From Larus michahellis (lineage: Eukaryota; Chordata; Aves; Charadriiformes; Laridae), in contig NC_133897.1 of assembly GCF_964199755.1 (NCBI RefSeq), positions 71,604,661-71,668,660 of the forward strand: DNA of 64,000 nucleotides, read 5' to 3'. The notes under the pieces were generated by a model that made no database searches, was not told the DNA's origin, and saw nothing but the letters and a program-made list of their open reading frames with translations. A program made the translations under genes and the position numbers. Below, piece by piece: positions 45,701-59,300 of this stretch (within the stretch, counting starts at the first letter, position 1; each line of letters begins with the position of its first letter).

Positions 45701-48700
45701 ATTATACAGTATTTGTTCATTTTACCTCTTTCTCTCAGACTGGATGATGATGTGGTGTTTTGGCGTTGAAAATAAAGGTTTGCTTTCTCTGTTAATTTTA
45801 ATTTCAAAAAATGCTCAGTAAAAATTCAGAAACCCAAAGAAAACTTTAATTTTGGTCAATCTTTTAAAATATGTGCCTTGGGTTAAATGGGGTAGTAAAA
45901 CCCTTCATTGTAAGCATCTTTTGGACTTTGGGTGCTGTAAAATCAAACACTTTGTCTTTCTTTTCACGCTTTCAACACTGAAAGAAAAACACTGCCTTGC
46001 TTCCCATGCTCTCACTGCTGCCAGCTCCTCCTCTTCTCTGACTCCCATGACATGAGATGAAGCTGAACGTGCCGGTGACAGCGTGCACCAGTCAGGCACA
46101 GCAAGATACACGCTGGGGACGCTGCTGACAAGATGGATATTCTTGGCAGGCACTGTGACATTTCTCCCTGCCCTTCACTGAAGAAAGGAGGTCAGTGGAA
46201 CGCTCTGCCTTATTGGCGGGGCTTTGGGCATCAACTCTGGGTGCACAGCGTCACTGGCCTGTTTCCATGCCATGAAGTAGAGCTCAGAATATATGGGAAG
46301 ACATGGGCATGCGTTCATGTCAAATCACATTATCCATGTTATGCCTTGGGAAGATGAGGAGCAGTTGGAACTTCCCACCAGACTAAAGTAGGGAGTGATT
46401 TTTTTTTTTTACACTCTGCTGAACTGTGGGTCGATGGACAAATAAATATGTGGGGATGCTGGAATGGAAGAAACAAAAATGAAACAGATGGAAAGCAAGA
46501 GACAGACAAAGATTCAATCCTGGCCCTAGTGAAGCTGCAAAATTCCTGTTGACTGCAGTGGTGTAGAACCAGAACAAAATAGAGGGTGGAGGAAAGCAGG
46601 GACAGGAAAAGGGAATCAGGGAAGGAAGGCTTCAGATGATTTTGTCCCCGTGTTCCCATCCCTGTTCCCCTCACCCACCGTCAGCCTCCACTTTCTCCGG
46701 CGCTCATCTTTTCTCATTGCTGAAGGAGGAAGCTGTCATTTCTCATCTGGTATCTCCCATCCATCCATCAGCATGTCTGGGATAGCTGGCAGCTAATTCT
46801 GATGGGTGAACAACCCGTCAGTATCCCTCGCCAGTTCCCATGGGGCATGTAGACTGATCAAGCTAACAAATGCTGACAGGTGAGAGACATTCATCCACAG
46901 TTGCTATCGGTAGCAAAGACAGATGTAAAGGGTTCTGTATGGTAGCTGCATTCGATGGGGAAACGCAATGCCAGAAGAGAAACACCTCATTGTCCTGAAT
47001 TGCACTCACTTCCTGCAGTCCTTCACAGATTGCTCTTTGGGCTACCTAATGATCTCATGGGGCCCCTATAACCTAACTCCCTTCCTATTCTGCGATAATG
47101 CCAAAGCTTTAGGGGAGACCAGAAATACATTGCGCTACACACATGCTGCCTAATAGATGTTGCCAGGTCGTGGTACAGATGTTGTCAAAAGCCCTTCCTC
47201 AAGAGGACAGAAAAACTTGGTGGAACCAGCACCTCACTCTTGGCAGTTGTTTCTCAGGGCACGTTGACATGAATGAAAGAGCAAAAATCCTTTTCCCGAT
47301 TATTTAACACCAGAAAAAATCAGGATTTCGCAAGAAGAGAACAGCTACAGTCTGTATTAGAACAAACTGGGTCACATCTCCCTTTTCAAATGTTTTTGCA
47401 TGGATGGCTTTCTGTACCTACAAATGGTGGAATAAAATTCACAAGCCTATTCCAGACATTGGTGAAAATTTCTTCCCAAGACTCTTCCCACAGCCAGAAT
47501 CATAGTCAATCTCATAAAGATTCCCTTTAGTTTCTCTTCAGCTAATATCATTGTTTTTATTTAATCTTGCAATGATGTAGTTTTTCCACTAAGAGGTGGA
47601 AAATGGAGACGGAAGGGAATATTTTCCCTTCCATCTCTTGGCTGACTTCTCCTTCCCAATAGCGTCCAAGTTTCATTAAACAACTCCCGTTTCTGCACAG
47701 CCACTTCAGACTTCACGCCTTATCATGAGCCAGCGCTTACTTTGATCTGGGTTCTTACAGTCTACAGTCTTAAGTAGGATGTCTCATTTCAACATCGTTC
47801 CTTTTCTTTACTCATTGAGCCACATGCTTATAATGCATTTCATAACGAACTTCATTCCTTATGCTGCTTCCACAGGCAAGAAATCCATGTGCGACAGCTT
47901 CTGCTAGTGACATTCTCCAGATGCCTGTCTCTATTTGGTAACATTTCTCTTTCACTGCACTAAATGCATCTCTCATTTCCTTTCAGCGTTACTGCAAGCT
48001 GTGGCCTTTCGGGGCAGTCGGGCCTTTAGAGGTGTTCCTCCCAGTCGCTTTGCAGGGCGCTCCTGGCTAGTGTGCTGGCAGCCGGGGGGGTCGGTCTTCT
48101 CAGCACCATCCGTTGTTTTCACCTCTGTTTGAAAGGTCTGCTCTTTCTGAGTGCAGCTATCTATTCATCATTCGCTGTTTAGTCCCAAGTAGACAGAATA
48201 AGCCCGTTTGGACTTTTATTTTCAATAAAGAAAATGTTACAGACAACACTATTTTGTGCCTGGGATTCCTGCCAGTTAGCTGCATTGATGGTAAGGATTG
48301 ATTCTTTGGAAGATATTTTCTTGAAGCTAAGGAAAACACTTCTGGGGAGAAAACAAAGTTTTAACAGGACGCTTCAAAAATAAGGCTATCCTGAGATCAT
48401 AAGCTTACTGCAGTTTTAACTGAAAACCTTTCTTGGCTTGCCCACTGGAAGCACAGCTGTCCTTGGAGCTGGTGGTCACTGGGTAATGCACTGCTGTTGG
48501 TAATGCTCTTCCCCGGTGTTGAACTTGCTGCTAGTTGATGGACACAATCCTGTCCTGTGGCATTTGGGCACTTGTGAACAGTGACCTGCCGCTGCCTGAA
48601 AAGGAGCACGGCACGAGCGCCCTCAGCCCCTTGCAGGCAGCCCTTTTCCAAGGAGGCGAAGCGCAGGCTGGGGCCGGGGCAGGGCCTGTCACTCCCTCTC

Positions 48701-48955
48701 CTCGAGGCGCAGCACCATTTCCAGGCCTGTTGTAACACACAGCACACAGGCTTCACCCAGCTCACCCGTGCCCATGCCAGGCCCTTATTTCCTAATTGTG
48801 CATCTTTTGCCCCCCAAAAAAGTCCCGTAGCGCCGTAACATTTCCCTCAGGGCAGTTTGTGGGCTTTTCTTTGTGGCCTTTCCTCTCCACGAGGAAACCT
48901 GGTGGCCAGTCAGACAAGCTGGTGGCTGGTATGGCTGCGCAAACCACCCCAGCAG
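42736..48955. other. Intergenic, no supported gene
   Basis: No family was recognised in any frame. GC content rises toward 48.5 kb, producing overlapping open frames on both strands that look like composition effects. No tRNA or repeat body was recognised. Confidence 0.45.
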
Positions 48956-49050
48956 CTCCGGGGAAAGGCCTGAGGGGAAGGAAGGGCCTGAGGGGAAGGG
49001 TCTATGGGATAGGAAAGGCCCGAGAAGGAAGGGCGTGAGGCAAAGGGTCT
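48956..49050 (+). repeat. Degenerate G-rich short tandem repeat
   Basis: Repeated variants of GGAAAGGCCTGAGGGGAAGG (roughly 18-20 bp periods, about four imperfect copies) directly precede a CR1 tail. This looks like a small decayed minisatellite. Period and copy number are by eye. Confidence 0.55.
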
Positions 49051-49069
49051 GAGGACACATCCTCAGGGT

Positions 49070-49296
49070 AGGTTTAGATGAAACATTAGGGAGTTTTTTA
49101 CAATGAGGGTGGTGAGACGCTGGCACAGGTTGCCCAGAGAGGTGGTGGAGGCCCCATCCCTGGAGACATTCAAGGCCAGGCTTGATGAGGCTCTGAGCAA
49201 CCTGATCTAGTTAAAGATGTCCCTGCTTACTGCAGGGGGGTTGGACTAGATGACCTTTAAAGGTCCCTTCCGACCCAACACATTCCATGATCCTAC
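49070..49296 (+). mobile_element. CR1 LINE 3' tail, sense, abutting KIF13A promoter
   Basis: It reads from AACATTAGGGAGTTTTTTAC through GGGTGGTGAGACGCTGGCAC, AGGTTGCCCAGAGAGGTGG, a GGCCCCATCCCTGGAGACATT block and GGTTGGACTAGATGACC. It ends CATTCCATGATCC. This is the typical 3' end of an avian CR1, truncated at 5'. It ends right where the CpG island begins. Confidence 0.92.
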
Positions 49297-49299
49297 CGT

Positions 49300-50360
49300 C
49301 CCCTCATCGGCCTCACGGCCCGCTCCGCCGCCAGCACCACAGCCGGGCGAGAGGGACGGCCCGCCTTCCCCCGCGCCCTCTGCGCATGCGCGGGGGAGCG
49401 GCGCAGCACCCCCTTCCGGCCCTTTCCCGCCACTGCAGGGAGCGGCCCGCCGCGCATGCTCAGTCGGGGGAGCGGCCGGCCGAGGACGGGGGAGTGGTTC
49501 CCCCCCTCCCCCGTCCCCCGGTACCGAAGGCGCTCGGGTGTTTCCGTTCCTTTGCCCGCCCCCCCACTCCCCCTTCCCCGGCCGCTCGCCTGGGCGCCGT
49601 AATCCCGGCGGCGCGGCGGGAGGAGGCGGAAGATGGCGGTTGGGATCGGCGGGGAGGCGGCGGCAGGAGCAGTGGTTATGCAAACGAAGCCGTCGGCAGC
49701 CAGAGCAGGGGCGGATCGCGGCTGAGCAGGGAGGCGGCCGGCGCCGCGACACCGCCGCCCTCCCCGGCGCCCGACCCTCCTCCTCCTCCTCTTCCTCCTC
49801 CTCCTCTCCCTCGGTCGCCGCCTCTCGCCTGCCCCGGCTCCCCCCGCCCTCGCCCGGGCCCGGCATGGACGTTGGCGCTCCGCCGTGTCGCTGCGGGGCC
49901 GCCAGCCGCCGCTGCCGCTGAGCGGGGGCCGCCCGCCGCTCCCGGGAAAGGGGTGGGGGGGTGGGGGGGGGTGGAGAGAGAAAGATGTCGGACACCAAGG
50001 TGAAAGTTGCCGTCAGGGTCCGTCCGATGAACAGGAGAGGTAACCGGCGGGCGGCGCCGGGGAAAAGGGGCGGCGGGGTCCCGGGGCTGCGGGGGAATGG
50101 CGGGGGTGTTGGGGGGTGTTGTGCGGGGAGGGGGCGGCACCGGGACGCGCCTGAGGCGGTCACGGCGGCCCCCGGCTGCTCTGCCGGGCTGGCGGGAGGA
50201 TAAACCCCCTCAGACCCCGCCACAGCCCGCCGCTGAGGGGGAGCCGGCGAGGGGCGAGCTGCCCCGGGGTGTGAGGAGAAGCTGGTGTGGGGGGGGAGGA
50301 TTGTGGGGTGTGCTCTCGCCCTGAGTACCTCAGGCGACACGCAGTGTCTCCCCCCCGCCG
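49300..50360. promoter_or_regulatory. KIF13A: CpG island and promoter of KIF13A
   Basis: Dense CpG across the region upstream of and over KIF13A exon 1. It contains an exact NRF1 palindrome TGCGCATGCGCG at 49381-49392, a one-mismatch second copy CGCGCATGCTCA at 49451-49462, and a GAAGATGGCGG motif of YY1 type at about 49630. There is also a (CTC)n tract at about 49776-49812. No TATA box was seen, as expected for this promoter class. The transcription start cannot be set from sequence. Confidence 0.75.
49985..50039 (+). CDS. KIF13A: KIF13A coding exon 1
   Basis: 55 bases: 18 codons MSDTKVKVAVRVRPMNRR plus the first base of Glu19. VAVRVRPMNRRE is the first beta strand of the kinesin motor domain. 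The start has context GAAAGATGTC. The donor is GAGAG|GTAACC. Confidence 0.94.
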
Positions 50361-53300
50361 TGTCGCCTTGCAGAGCTGGACCTGAATACCAAGTGCATCG
50401 TGGAGATGGAAGGGAACCAGACCGTGCTGCACCCTCCGCCTTCCAACACCAAGCAGGGAGAAAGGTAAAAAAAAAACCCAAGTCACCCCGAATAAAGACC
50501 CATCCCCCGGTTCCTCTGCCTCACCTCGCTTCGCCTGGCTTTGTCAGGGGGGCGGCCGGCTCCTGGGGGTCTTGGTGCCTCTCGGGGGCTACGGGGCGGG
50601 GGGAGGAAACGGGGCGAGGGAGGGCGAGCGCCAGCCTTTGGGCTTGCATCCCTGGGAAGGAAGGACCGGACCTTCCTCTCCTGGCTTCCCTAAGGGGAGT
50701 CGGTCGGAGGGACCCAAATTTGGGGATGTGGAGACGGGAGAGATCCCTGTTGGCCTCTCGGGTTTAAAAGCTGGTTCTTGATTGACTGCTGAAAAAATAA
50801 GCTGTTGTTTAGGTAAGGACTTAAACCGTTTGTGTGTGCTGGTCTCAGAATTTTCCCTTGCATGCAGGCTGCTAGTAACTTGATGTAACCTGTGGGGGAA
50901 CAAGAAGCAGAATTTTATGCTAGTGATGGTGTTGGTTTTTTTTTTAAGTTTGTTTACTGGGTTTTAACGTGTTTGCATTTGAAAAGGCTGTCATTGCTAG
51001 GTCCTTTATTAATTCAGTGTTGTTCTGTGAAGTAGCCTATGAGAATATACTAAAATAATTTTGAAATCTGGCATTTAGTTGTGATGCCCCAGTAAAGAAT
51101 ACCCTTGGAAATAATCCAAAATACCAATGCACTAGACTGTAAAAATAGATCAGAACAGGAAAAGATTTCTTTCCTTTGAGGGAGTGTGGGGAAAGACAGG
51201 GAGGTGCAAGGGGAATAGTTAGGTTGTATGCTTATCTGTTCAGTTTTACCTGTTGACTGCTCAACTTAAGTTGATCTGTTAAATGTACTTAATGGCAAGG
51301 AGCGTGAAATCATTTGCATGGTTATAGAGATTTTAATCTCAACACGTTCCTATTACTCAAGGTTTTATTAAGAATATTTTTGATCGAGTTCATAGCAGTT
51401 ACGAAGAAACTGTATCTTGAGAATATGCTTTTTTTCCAAAGGCAGTATGTCACGCTTTTGTAGTTTTAGTAAAGTAGTTTTAGAAAAGGTTGAGACCTTT
51501 TCTATTTTTACATGTCCAAGATGTGAAGGTGCTTCTCACATTAATCCACGTGCTGGAATATAGCTGTAATCACACCAGTTTAATTTAAATCCAACTTGCA
51601 TTGTCTTCAGAACCATTGTGCTGGCCTGGGTTTTGAAAGATCTGTGCTTGCTTCCTGCCCCTTTCACAGATCTTGGCGGTATCTTCTACAAGTCGTGCTG
51701 CCTCTGTAGCTCTTAGCATCCCATCTATAAAATGGAAATGTTGTTTTTCTTTATACTATCCTATTTTAAAAAGTATGCGGTTTTCTTTCTCCTGTTTATT
51801 GCGGTGTACGTATGGCTTCCCATCACAACACTGCTATAATAAGAATAATATTAACTCTTCACAGTGTATTTGAGAGGTGTAACACATGAAATACAAATAG
51901 AGCTGCAAAGCAAGAACAGAATTAAGATTTTAAAATCGTTAATTCAGTAGACTAAAGAGCCTAAGGGCCAGATGGCTTACTAAAGAGCCTGTAACCTGTG
52001 AATTTTGCTTGTTGTGCACATCGTCCTGCAGGTATTCAGTGAGACTGTGAACTGACTCGTGTGGCTTGTGTTTATCTGGCTTTAAGACCTGTAATATATA
52101 TATAAATTCTCTTACTTGGTTGGAATTGGCTTCTGGTTCTGCACCAAGAGCCTTTCGGGTGAGCTGTGATGCTGGGTGTGCGACCCCGCTGTCGACAGCT
52201 GTGTTGGCAGGTGACAGCAGTCCTCCTTGCAGCCCAATGTGAGGCTGGAATTTGGCCGGCTGTTACATGTGTAACTTCTGTGTTTGAAACGACTGCCCGA
52301 TGTGTTATTAGAAATAACAGTCAGAAATACTGATCAGAAGTAACTCGCGCTTGTGCAAACATGCAGTTTGGGTACCTTCTTAGTGTCAGATGTTGTATGT
52401 AACTTGTTGAGATGCCCAAGGGACTCTTCTAGTGCCTTGTGAAGATCCTTACGTTTTCTTCAGTGCTAAACTGTTGATTTCTATTTTTTACTCAAGATAA
52501 ATAGTTTAATTTCTCATGATGAAAAATGAATTCTGTTCTTCTTATGTGCATGCACCATAAAATGCCTGTATAAACTGGCTCTGAATTGCTGAGTAGTTGC
52601 TGCTTGTACTTGGATTGATGCCTTGGCAGGGTTAGAGATGTCAAATGGATTTTTTGGTTTTCTTTGTGTAGCTTGTTTTTATATAGCTCAACTGGATTTT
52701 TCTTTCAGAGCAACCATGTCATTGCAAAAATTATTTTGCTTTTTAGGGTGATTAATTGGTCTTTCTCTACTATATGCATTATTTTAATATTCTGTTTAGT
52801 CTTACCTTTCCCTTTTCACATTTTATCTTTTTATATGGAAATTTCCCTTTTCTAGCTGAATGGAAGTACAAGTTTGTACTGCGCTTTGGAATAAGTAGCC
52901 TTCTAAAGCAAATTTGGTTTCCAGGGCCACTTTTCTTAATTCAGCTGAAGCCAATAGACTATAGGGTGTGGGGAGTAGAATTCAGGACTGTGCTTTTTAT
53001 TTGCCTTGTTCTCTCAGTTATAATTTTAAAGGTACTGACAGAATTCTTCTACAGTAAAATTAGGTAGCTCTTTAATAATTATAACACTGTAAAATTTGCC
53101 GCTGGAAGAATATCCAAGGTTAGGAAAATAAAATTTTACTAGCTTTGCCTATTCTGTAAGGAGTTCTTGAATTAAATCTAAGTTCAGATGCACGATGTTA
53201 ATCAGTCCCTAGGTTTTATTAAGGATAGTTCTGAAGGATTTTATATGGGCAAGTAATGCCAGTTTTACAAGTGGTGAAAAAAAACTAAAATCCCAGACAG

Positions 53301-56300
53301 TGCTGTCATTTGTCCAACTTTCACTATTGTATTAGAGGTAAAGCAGTAAGTTATAACCATAAATTAGAACAGGGTTCTGACTGCATCTTCAAACTGCTAG
53401 ACCACACAGCATCTGCACCTTAACAAACACAGCTACAAAATAGTAATTGTTCTTAAATACAAGTGTTCTGTCTTTTTATAAGCAGCAGGCCTGCTGTTCC
53501 CCACAGACACACGACTTCTGGAGTTCTAAACTAATGAAGGAGGAAAACCAGAACATAGTAGAATTGAACAATTTGAGTCTAAAAGGCACAGGGAAATCTT
53601 TATCGACTGAAATAATAGGAGACAGAGTTCAGAATGGAACGGTTTTCATTAGCTGGTATCAGGTATAATCTCTGGTGCTGGCAAAGTTTTTGTAAGTTGG
53701 TTGTTGGACTTCATACCTTTAACCCTTGTTTTACTGTTATTAGTAGCAGTACTTTCCTTTATATCTGCTTAAGTGTGCTTGTGTTTTAGTTACTTCTTCT
53801 GTCTCTCATCCATTTCATCCCCAAAACCAACATAGATTTCCCTTTCTTCCCCAGAAAAGCATCTTGTCTTTCTGGGAACCCTCTGATTATTTTTTTTATT
53901 CTGTCTTCACCTGTGAATCTGAATTTCCTTTCTCAAACTACAGTCTTCCTGAAAAAAAGTGTTCTAACTTACAGTCTCTTAGAAATGGGTATTATATTTC
54001 AAAGACAATTGTATAAATGCTCGTGTGTGTTTGTTGACAATAAGGTACGGTATTAAAATGTAACTATGAGATAATTAGAGTATGGAGTTACAGACAATCT
54101 TTCAAAACAATTGAGTAATTTTTTACAATGTAAATTTCACACCTCTATGTCTATGAAAGATTTGACTTTATGTTAGGGATGTTATTTTTCAGTAGGACAA
54201 ATTAGGTTTTGCTGGGTTCCTCCCCTGCTTTTGGTTGTTAAAATACGCTTTGCTCCAACCTTTCCTTTCAGCTACACTTTTTAATGCATAGGATCTGAAA
54301 ATAAAAGTTTTATTTTAGTTCCCTGACAACAGTTCTTCATGACATGATTTTTCCTTTAGTAAGCAAAATATTTGTCTGCACAGAAATAAACAAGGAACTA
54401 CGGAGACAGTAGAACTGAAATACTATTTCAACTGTAGTTTTGACTGAAGGAAAAATTTGTCTGTTGGGCAATTTATTCCATTAGAGCATAGTAGCCTTGT
54501 GCAAACTTTGTCTTATTAAAAATCTCAGGGCAGAAAATGGGAAAGAAATCATCAGCGTAGAGCTGAACTTAACATTACCACTTTTCTCTGAAAGTGTCTT
54601 TCTTGCCTGGCTTAACTCTTTTTTAAAACAAAACAAACATTTTATGATTTGCTTGCTCTGTTCCATCCTCATTTTGATAACAGGCGAGTAGCACCAAGGC
54701 ACAGTTCTACATAGGAAAAACTCTTTGTAGAGCTCTAAATTACTAAAGATTCCTGATTATATAGGGGCTTTGAGTAGGTTTAGGCTCTTTAATAAAATAA
54801 ATAGCTAGGGACAGATGTGTGTGTGTGTCTATCTGGTTTTTATAGGTCATGATACTTTCAAAGATGAATATCTGAAGCACAGATTTCATCCCTAGACAGC
54901 TTATCTTAAAACTCTTGTTTTCAGAAAACAGCTGTTGCTTCCCCTGCCTTGGAGAAAGTATGATTTTGGATGGTCTTTAGTACATAGTCCTTCATGTGGT
55001 GGTTGTGGCACCTTATCTTTTTTATTTTGTTGCTTTGAAAAGTGACAGAGATGAGAGAAGAGCGCTGTTGTAGAGAGAGGGTATGTGTTTCTGATAATGG
55101 TTGCTTTTTCACCCTGAAGTTTGTGGAAGCTGAAAGAGGACAGATTCTAATTATTTCCATATCTGAAGAAATGATCAACGAGGTCATGTCTTTGATACAT
55201 GTACTTCAAATTATTACCTGTCTGAAGTAGATCATAAAATAATAGCAGGCGGCAACTTTCATCTTTGTCTGCAGGAAATTGTAAAAGTAATCTGACTTTG
55301 GCCTCTTCTGTTAACTTTCCTGTTAGGCACCAATGTTCAGGATGTGAACTGTTAGCTTTCAACCTTTGCAGAGGCGGTGTGTTTGAATTATGAAATGTGT
55401 GGTTGGAAAATGTCGTTTCTTGAGCTATTTTTGCATTGCTTTCATTCACTCCTGCCTCAGATGAGACAGTAGACACACTAGCTTGAAATTGCTGTTCTTA
55501 AATTCCATGTCATTCAAACCAAAATGAGACACACAAACTTGTAATCCAAAATACTGCATGGCATGGCTCTTGGTTCTTCCTAAGGTGGCCTGAACTGTAA
55601 GTAAATGCAGCATCCGTTATTTTACCATGTTTACAAGATCCAGACAGCTGTTACGACCTTGTGCTTTGGTCTTTAGATGGCATTGCTGGAGGAAACTACC
55701 GTTGCAGGCTGTTGGGATTGTGGGCAAGCAGCTAGTAGCACTTAGCTGGCAGTACTTCAGAACAAAAATAGATAAAGTGTTTGAAGAGAAGGAAAACTGT
55801 TCTTGGTATGACCATGTTTAGGCAGTCATTGCTTTGTAGCCATTCTGTGCTTTTGGACTACCGTGTGTTATGTTCAAATATTTCTGAGTAGAACACAGTA
55901 AAACGAAGTTCAGTTTTGAACCTGTCCAATTTTTCTGTTTTATGATGTTAGAAATGCCTACATGGTGGAACATGAAAAGATTTGTTAAAAAGATTTGTAG
56001 GCCTTTAGACACGCTTATTTTCTGTGTTTAGAAGGGGCAGGTACTCATGCACTTGTTTATTACTGCAGCCAGAGGTGTTTTTTGAGATCTGGATTACTAG
56101 TCAATACACCTTGAATATGTTGTTTATTGAAATGAATTACAAATTTTAAAAATGTGCAGCTCTTTTAAAATGGTTTGTTTTGGTTTGGTTTTTTTGCCCT
56201 TTTCTTTGGGGAGATCAGGACTGAAGGAAAAGTTTTATTTTCACCTCCTTTGCCTCCTTAGTACAAATAGTAGAGACAGCTTTCTTGTTTTGAAAACAAG

Positions 56301-59300
56301 ATTATCTTTGCTCTGTTGTGCAACTAGTAGGTTTATTGAATGTGCATACGGTACAATTTCAGACTTCTAATTAGATTCACTCTAATTTAATAGTTTAAAA
56401 ATTTAGGGTTAAACGGTCCTTGTAAGCATATTTTAGTGACCAGGTGTGGGCTAGATTCAAAATACTTCAGGAGGTACTTAAGGGGTCCCTGTTTTGCAGA
56501 ACCTGAGCTGAGAGAGAAGCAGTGCGCACCAGCTGCCCTTCCATGCAGGTCTGTGTACCTCACAGAGCTGGGGTGCGAATCTTGGTACAAAGTTTTGGGA
56601 ACAAAGCGAATCCCTTCTTGGTCTCATGTGGTGTGCAGCACGCACAGGCAGGCATCTGCTGTTTAGGGAGTCAATGTGGTGGTACTTCCAGTAATAAGAT
56701 TAGAGCTAAATCTTTAAATTGACAAACGTACTTGTTGCTGTTGTGTTTGAGACGTTATCAGACTTGAACTCCTTCATTCCTCTACAGTTGGGTGCAGATT
56801 GAGTAGCAGTAGCGGTAGCTGCCTCTGGCTGTGTTGCCAATGTCTCTTGCATGGACAGACTGTCCATAATGGTGAGAAAGTAGTACAGTGTCTTTGCTTA
56901 TTTGGCCCGCCCTGAGCGTGGTTTGAGTCTATTAATGGAAACAATTACTGCCTACTATAGCGAAATGCCAGCTGCTGCAGCAGCAATGCTGTGCAGATGC
57001 GGTTGCTTAACTGACTAACTTTGTCGATTGCTCGTTTGCTTGTATTTTGTGAGGATGTCTGTTACTGACAGCAGTGTGGAGAAGGCTCTTTAAGGAATTG
57101 TGAAAGTGTTGGCTGGAGATAGTGAATTTTACTCTCCTCAGTAAGTGCAGCCTACAAAGAAAAGGCCCCCACTGTGCAATGATGTGCACCACAGGACTCG
57201 ACTATCAAGTTAACTTGTGACCCAAAGCACAAAGTTAACTAAAACAGTCATGCTGTTGCCTGGAAGTAGTGTTGCTGTGTGTCTCTTTACAAGAGACAGT
57301 GTAAGGGATATAAGCTTGTCCAGTCAGTACCTGACTTTGTATGTTGATACAAAATTGGTTATCAGAGTTTGAGGTCTGCTGGATCTTGAGTTGATTGTGT
57401 GCGTCTTTATGACCCTTCAGTGGCATGCGATGGGTGTTCACTAGGGGCTGAGGGAGGAGCTTGGTAAAGTTAACAACAAGCAGATTGAAAATTTGCTGTA
57501 TGAAGGTTAATCAGAAAAATGCATTGCTGATGGGAGTTGAAAATCAATGCCGTGAGCTCAAGATATCCATGTTGGTGAAGAGTAGGTGTTACATAAGCTG
57601 TTTTCAATGTCATGGAAGGGTGTCCCTTTATTCCTTTTCTTGTTTTTGGGGGAAAAGGGAATCAATGGCTCTCTGATGATGTTGTTCTTGGTTAGTGTTA
57701 ATTAACCTCTGCAGTTTTGGCCTTTGTTTTTGATAGCTGCCTTTTCATCTAAAAGTAATAATTGAAAAAAACAATGCTCAGTCTTCAAAACTTCTAATGA
57801 AATTCATAACCATGTCCTGAACTAATACATTCCTTAGTCATCAGCCATAACCTTTATTTGGCATTTTGTTGTGTCCTAAATGGAGACATCCTCAAGCATG
57901 TACATGCTTACCAAATACATCTACATCTTCCTTGGATAATGTGAAGTTAGTGGCTTGTACGGTGTAACTTTTTCACTAGGAGGTAATCTGAACATTCTGT
58001 CTCATTTCACATGGATCACCATAGGGAAAACTATACAGTAACAGCCCCTAATGAAGTCCCTAATGATTTATCCTTTTATAGTAACTTATTTGCTATTTAA
58101 GTGCTATAACTCAGGACAAAAATTTATACCACAATTACTCTTTTGACAGATTAAGCCATGAATATATTTTGGTGCTTATTAATGGTACAGACTTATTTTA
58201 AGGTACATCAGTCAGCACAACAGTAGAAAGGTGCACCTGAAACATTGCGGTGTGCTTGTTTCAGTGCATGGTCACTAGCGTGGCTAATGATTATGTGGAA
58301 GATAGAGACGAAGAGGCTCATTGTGCACTAGCAACAGGGTATGTACTTGTCGTCTCTTTTCTAGATGCTAGCTCCCCACCAAGCCTCTGCTGCTGCCTCT
58401 TTGTGTTTAGTAACAGCGTAGATACTAGGCTAGTACTGGTTTACTTTGGGATTTGTGGCGTCACTGCATCTTCTTCTTGCAGTGTATGTATATTCCAAGA
58501 ATTTTAAGCATTTCGTAAACATGAATCAAAGCAGCTGCTGTGGCTGGAATGGCATGCTTATCTCTGCATGTGTTTATGAAGATACTGTTCAATATGTTTA
58601 AAAAAACCTACCAGGATGCATTGTGAACTGTAAACTTTCTATCAAGTGATTTGATGCTTTGTTTTAAAAACACATTGCTGAAAATGTCAACACTTAAATA
58701 TTTTTTTCTGAAAATTTTTTGTGTTAGACTTGCAAATAAAATGAAAAAATGTACATGATATCCTATTTATTGAGCTTACATTGTCTTAATTTATTCCACA
58801 GTTTCTTTTTAAACGTAAGTGTCAATCCCAAGTAAGTAGAGTGCAAAAGCCTCCAGGCAAGATTAAATTTCTTTTCTAGTGTAAGGCCTCAAAATTCTGA
58901 ATCTGCCTCTTGAGCTACTGGAATAATTTTTCTGGCATTAAGTACAAGTATGTGGAGCTGTCTGTTTTGCTTAATATTTCTTATATGATGACAAGGAACA
59001 GCAGATTTTTAGATAAAAAAACTGCAGTACTTTATGCTTCTTCCCACGTGGTTTCCACGTTTTGTCTGACTTTATGATTAAAATCATGTGCAGTGTAGCT
59101 GAGAAGGCCTTTCACAAATTTTATTCTTTCAGAGTTGAAGGAAAAAGGATTGGGTTAGGTGGAAAGGGAAGTTTATCTGCAAAGCGAATGGATTTATACA
59201 GTGACTGACACTGGCTGCAGTGCAGTTTTTAATACTTCAGAGCTCTTGTTTTTGTTGAATATTTACTTCAAACTCAATTTTACTTTGTGATTCAAAAGCC

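Noticed and set aside
49246-50481. 411-codon minus-strand open frame across the KIF13A promoter
   Set aside because: Lies in a CpG island where stops are rare, is low-complexity Pro/Arg/Gly/Ala, and runs antisense through KIF13A exons 1 and 2.
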